This document shows, one piece after another, positions 5,904 to 8,836 of a stretch of DNA of 8,836 bases (position 1 is the first letter of the stretch; every line of letters begins with the position of its first letter). The translations under genes were made by a program, and so were the position numbers. The notes beneath the pieces are model-generated. The model ran no database searches and had not been told where the DNA came from. It saw only the letters and a program-made list of their open reading frames with translations. Source of the DNA: Desulfobacteraceae bacterium (GTDB lineage Bacteria; Desulfobacterota; Desulfobacteria; Desulfobacterales; Desulfobacteraceae); the NCBI GenBank assembly GCA_030638935.1, contig DAOWDR010000325.1:1-8836 (forward strand), in the 5' to 3' direction.

Positions 5904-6635
5904 TTACATATATCCGCGATATTTTTTTCTCACCACGGCACTAAACACAAAATCGATCATGGTCATATAATCAAATACCGGCAGCCCGGTCTTATCCGCC
6001 ACACCCTTTGCGTAGGGGGGCAGCAGGGAGCACTCCAACAAAATGGCCCCCATGTCTTTATGCTTTTTAAGCAGGGTCCCTGCTTTTTCCAGCACCTCGG
6101 CCTCAATTTTCTCTGAATCAAGGCTGCCTTTTTCATCCAGCACAGCTGATTTAAACTCCGGACTATTCTCTAGGCCGGCCACTACCAGTCCGTTTTTTTC
6201 CTTAATACCGATCGTTTCCAAAAATGGTTCGGTCAGATTCCTTTGACTGGCTGTGATAATTCCGATCTTCTGGTTTTCCGGGATAAGCTGCCGGATAAAT
6301 GGAATCTGTAAAAGGCTGGATAAAAATACCGGCATATTCAAATCCTTTTTCAGCCGGTTCTGGTGCAGTGCCATAAACCCGCAATCCCCTGTAATGGCCC
6401 GAACACCATTGTCTTTTAAATCCCTTGCAGCGCAAAGCAGGGCCGGGTATATGCCTTTGTCGCCTCCTATTGCCTTTTTAACGGAAAACCCCACCACTTT
6501 TTTAAACCGGACCGGGAACGCATAGGATGTGGCATTGGCCACATCCCCCGGGATAAAAGGAATCGGAGAATCCAGCAAAAGAATGCCAATGGCTTCCCCG
6601 TAGGAAACCTGGTTGTTTTTTCGTTGGTAAATCAT
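5904..6635 (-). CDS. Aspartate/glutamate racemase family protein
   Basis: This 243-residue cytoplasmic protein has the two-fold alpha/beta layout of the Asp/Glu/hydantoin racemase superfamily. The paired cysteines expected for two-base, cofactor-independent chemistry are seen at Cys85 (ITGDCGFM) and Cys202 (LLECSLLPPY). Other typical segments are IGIITAS (124-130) and a C-terminal DYMTMIDFVFSAV. Length is normal and the frame is undamaged. The ATG at 6635 has a purine-rich site (AGAGAGAAAG) just upstream. It is the only clearly intact gene in a run of fragments. Neighbouring remnants (DctM, threonine dehydratase, EutC-like start) suggest it once served an amino-acid or organic-acid utilisation operon. 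Members include racemases, maleate isomerases, arylmalonate decarboxylases and EutA-type proteins, so the substrate is undecided. Confidence 0.82.
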   Translation of the reverse strand: MIYQRKNNQVSYGEAIGILLLDSPIPFIPGDVANATSYAFPVRFKKVVGFSVKKAIGGDKGIYPALLCAARDLKDNGVRAITGDCGFMALHQNRLKKDLNMPVFLSSLLQIPFIRQLIPENQKIGIITASQRNLTEPFLETIGIKEKNGLVVAGLENSPEFKSAVLDEKGSLDSEKIEAEVLEKAGTLLKKHKDMGAILLECSLLPPYAKGVADKTGLPVFDYMTMIDFVFSAVVRKKYRGYM

Positions 6636-6647
6636 GCTTTCTCTCTT

Positions 6648-6755
6648 TTATTTTGCATGCTGATATCCTTTGATCAGGTCCACGACAAAAAAATGGACCT
6701 GCCTGCCTAACTGGGTAGACAGTTTCGGGGAATCGACCACCGGAGTGGTGCCGCA
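6648..6755 (-). pseudogene. Orphan C-terminal tail of an unidentified gene between dctM and the racemase
   Basis: Directly after the DctM stop, in the same frame, 35 sense codons run to TAA 6650-6648. They include TTPVVDSPKLSTQLGRQVHF and then FVVDLIKGYQHAK. There is no start codon in this stretch, yet it reads like the ordered end of a real protein and stops just before the ribosome binding site of the racemase gene, as an upstream operon gene would. I do not recognise the family. It is best seen as the surviving 3' end of a gene whose body has been deleted. Confidence 0.4.
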
Positions 6756-7702
6756 TTATCTAAAGGCCACATCTCTCAAAAAAAGAGCAATCTGAGGAAA
6801 GAAGGCCAAAGCAACGGCCACACTTAAAAGAATAAATATAAATGGCGGTGTCCCTTTGACAACTTCAATATAGGGCCGTTTGAATATAGCAATTGCCGTG
6901 AAAATATCACAACCGAACGGCGGCGTTGCAGATCCAATAGCAACCTGAAGCGTAATGATCGTACCCACCAGCACAGGATCTAATCCCACATTATTCACCA
7001 CAGGTGCAAAAATGGGAACCAGAATCAATATCACCACAATAGGATCAACAAACATACATCCGACGAAAAAGGCAACGGAGATAACAAAAAGAACGCCATA
7101 TTGTCCCATCTCCGCAATACCGATCATCCCTAAAATCTGTTGGGGGACCTGTGCATAGGATAACACCCAGGCAAAGGCAGCCCCGGCGCCGACCAGTATA
7201 AAGACAACGGCTGTCACCAATCCGGTTGATAAAGCGGTTGCATAAAAGTCGGAAAATTTCATTGTTCTAAAAATAAAGCCCTCTAGCATGATTGCATATC
7301 CCACGCTTACCGCTGCGGCTTCTGTGGGGCTGAGTCGAACCGGAAACGGCGCCAAACACCGCACATGCACCGGCCGTACTCACGGCAAGACCCCCTTTGA
7401 TATGTCCGACAAATGCCATCACCAGATCGATCAGTTTCTCAGCCGATTTGCCCCGGGTCATGATATCGGCCGAGAGGATAAACATGGGCACGGCAATGAG
7501 AGCTGCCGGACGAATCCCTGCCATCATCTGCTGGATCATGAACTGGGTTTGGGACAGGTCTCCGTCGTACAGCAGATAGATTCCTAATGTTGCCCCGGCA
7601 ATCAATGGGATTTTCATTGGAAATCCAAACAGCAGTAAAACAATCATCAGCAAGAAGATGGAGAGCGCAAAATGCTTGTTCAAAAAATTTATCAAACTGA
7701 AA
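6756..7702 (-). pseudogene. TRAP transporter large permease (DctM family) with an internal deletion
   Basis: DctM is the 12-13-helix membrane subunit of TRAP transporters, which import organic or amino acids using ion gradients and a periplasmic binding protein. The N-terminal half is seen at about 7702-7340, with NFLNKHFALSIFLLMIVLL, AVPMFILSADIMTRGKSAEK and ACAVFGAVSGS. Homology then jumps, in another frame, to SPTEAAAVSVGYAIM (from about 7332), AFAWVLSYAQVPQQI and a C-terminal half ending FPQIALFLRDVAFR-stop. About 120 residues that normally lie between GAVSGS and the PTEAAAV helix are gone, and the join also breaks the frame. The N-terminal methionine is not visible because an Ig-like fragment is fused at the 5' side. 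About 314 of some 430 residues remain. No DctQ or DctP gene is seen. Confidence 0.85.
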
Positions 7703-7961
7703 CTTGTATCCAGGACAGTATTGGAATCGGTTTGCGCCACTATATTTCCCCGGTCATCTTTTACCACTGCCGTAATGGCGATGCTGCCGTCTGCAAAGGC
7801 GTTGATGTCAACCGCTTCAACCCCCCAGTTGCCGAGCTTATTAATCTTAGGCGTCTGCTCAATAATGGCTCCCTTCTCATCGGCTAGGGTGATGCTGAGC
7901 ATTTGCCATGGCTCCACCCCTTCTGCAAAGCCGTATACAGAAAGGAGTGTTTCTTGGTCAA
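7697..7961 (-). pseudogene. Fragment of an adhesin-type Ig-like repeat fused in frame to DctM
   Basis: The codons upstream of the DctM segment, in the same frame, read LLSVYGFAEGVEPWQMLSIT, then LADEKG, KLGNWGVEAVDINAFADGSI, AITAVVKDDRGNIVAQ and NTVLDTS. This is the classic layout of the bacterial Ig-like repeats of large RTX/Bap-like adhesins (G.AEGVEPGQ..., GxW, DxSxLADGxxxVTAxVxDxxGN, xTVLDT). Such domains are extracellular, yet here the fragment is joined at about 7700 to a membrane permease and at about 7961 to a U32-type gene. It covers close to one repeat. A GTG at 7917 could start an artificial fusion protein, but no signal peptide is present. I regard it as a displaced fragment. Confidence 0.65.
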
Positions 7962-8741
7962 TGTTCCAGGCTCTATTTTAAAGTAAACAGGAGAAGCAAC
8001 TTTTGCAATTTCAGGGGTTTCATAGGCACGGTACATTCCGCCGAACTCATCGACAATGATCACATAAACATCCATTGGAATATCAATCGCTTTACGCATG
8101 CCTGATAAAATTGGAAGGGATACATCTGAAATGGGATTGATGGAATTGACACCCATTTTTTCAACCACTTTTCCACCGGCTGCGCTGCAGTATCCGCCAA
8201 AAACAGACCACTTGAAAAAGCATTCTTTGGGAATCACGCCTTCTTCTCTCATTTTATTGAGAATGGAGAGAACGCCTTCGTCATATACGAGAAATCCACG
8301 AAAGCCTGCTTCTATATTTCTCATGATATCTGCAATGTGAAGGGAAATGGCATCAGATCCCCTGAGCCGGAATGCCTGCATGACACCTTCTTTAGTAGAC
8401 AATTCCTTGGAGCCTGTGTCCCAGGCTTTTCTATGCCCTGTGGTCATGACAACTTCGATTCCTGCATCCTTTGCCATCCTGGCCATATCTTTGAGTTCCT
8501 GAAGATCACAATAGGTTGAGCCCCCAACCGTAGCAACAGCTCTATGCACCACAACATTTCTCTTTTTCGCTTCATCAATCATGGCCGCCATGGTGGAGGC
8601 CCTTTCAACACCAGCGATTTCAATTCGCCATTGTGCCCCGTCGGGAAATGTTTTTTCCGATGCTTCCAGTGCATATCCGTCGCGCCCGGGGATTCCTTCT
8701 TTTTCCATGAAATCCCGTATGGTTTTTAATACTGCTGACAT
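7884..8741 (-). pseudogene. U32-peptidase-like TIM-barrel protein, truncated at its C-terminus
   Basis: The ATG at 8741 follows AAGGA at good spacing. About 260 residues read as a coherent alpha/beta-barrel protein: TFPDGAQWRIEIAGVERAS (31-49), VVHRAVATVGG, GIEVVMTTGHRKAWDTG (94-110), ISLHIADIMRNIEAGFRGF (132-150), VYDEGVLSILNKM, a GGYCSAAGGKVVEKMGVNSI block (182-201), NPISDVSLPILSGMRKAIDI and DVYVIIVDEFGG (224-235), and PVYFKIEPGT (251-260). This resembles a group annotated as U32 family peptidases; proteolysis has not been shown for most of them. After residue 260 (near 7961) the remaining 25 residues are out-of-frame readings of the Ig-like fragment, so the C-terminus is lost. It could retain some fold but probably not function. 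The family call is from memory of similar proteins. Confidence 0.6.
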
Positions 8742-8836
8742 AGTAATTTTCCTTTTTTAAAATTAAATTCTTTTAATTGAGACCTCAGTAGATCATATTC
8801 TGATATCCTAAGAATACCGCCCATAAACACCTGGAT
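8726..8836 (-). CDS. Possible 3' end of an upstream gene, cut by the window edge
   Basis: From the right edge a minus-strand frame is open for 36 codons to TAA 8728-8726, overlapping the U32-like start by 16 bp. It contains VFMGGILRISEYDLLRSQL, faintly like the C-terminal part of a cobalamin-binding domain of mutases (VxxGGxxxxxDxxxL). The final residues over the A-rich ribosome-binding region look like chance. It could be a real gene end or a non-coding leader with chance openness. Confidence 0.25.
   Translation of the reverse strand: MQVFMGGILRISEYDLLRSQLKEFNFKKGKLLCQQY

Noticed and set aside
7267..7370. Overlap of the two DctM frames as a programmed frameshift
   Set aside because: About 120 conserved residues are missing at the switch, so frameshifting would not restore a normal permease.
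1..8836. CRISPR array, tRNA gene or toxin-antitoxin pair
   Set aside because: No regularly spaced repeats, cloverleaf sequence or paired small genes were found on reading both strands by eye.

Overview
The window looks like a chromosomal segment of an anaerobic, probably sulfate-reducing member of the Desulfobacterota (Desulfobacteraceae-like). This rests on the gene content: a phenylacetate-CoA-ligase-family enzyme with a cysteine-rich partner, an ATC-hydrolase-family protein, TRAP transporter genes and a U32-type protein. Composition is moderate in GC. The assignment is from family recognition only; no search was run.

Left part (about 1-2690, + strand). A membrane-anchored sensor-protein stump (151-468) is followed by an M20-family metallopeptidase (481-1940). 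That peptidase is complete in motifs but split by a one-base frameshift in an A tract, exactly at an A AAA AAG heptamer followed by TGA. Next, 24 bp downstream, comes an intact L-2-amino-thiazoline-4-carboxylate (ATC) hydrolase-family gene (1965-2690). The pair resembles the two-step ATC to N-carbamoylcysteine to cysteine chemistry known from Pseudomonas, but that link is inferred.

Middle part (2687-4565, - strand). A phenylacetate-CoA-ligase-type adenylate-forming enzyme is followed by a small protein with ten cysteines in its first 70 residues. The small gene's stop codon overlaps that of the convergent ATC-hydrolase gene within one TTAA. Both minus-strand genes have strong Shine-Dalgarno sites and look functional.

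Right part (about 4911-8741, - strand) is the striking region. Read in transcription order, it is a chain of gene pieces all in the same orientation: a U32-type protein cut at about residue 260; about 88 codons of an adhesin-type Ig-like repeat; a TRAP large permease (DctM) lacking about 120 internal residues; an orphan C-terminal tail of 35 residues; an intact aspartate/glutamate racemase-family gene; about 14 codons resembling an ornithine cyclodeaminase/EutC start; the SxxK segment of a serine beta-lactamase-family protein; the last 24 codons of a second DctM; a threonine dehydratase with a frameshift, an internal deletion and a lost C-terminus; and the 3' two-thirds of a 5S rRNA followed by an rRNA-type terminator hairpin. 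No transposase or integrase is recognisable in this block.

The simplest reading is a decaying amino-acid or organic-acid utilisation island (TRAP transporter, racemase, dehydratase and cyclodeaminase, reminiscent of ectoine-utilisation eut loci) that has suffered many independent deletions and has collapsed against an rRNA operon. An assembly artefact must be excluded, because several joins are so abrupt. Only the racemase, the CoA ligase, the cysteine-rich protein and the ATC-hydrolase gene look intact.
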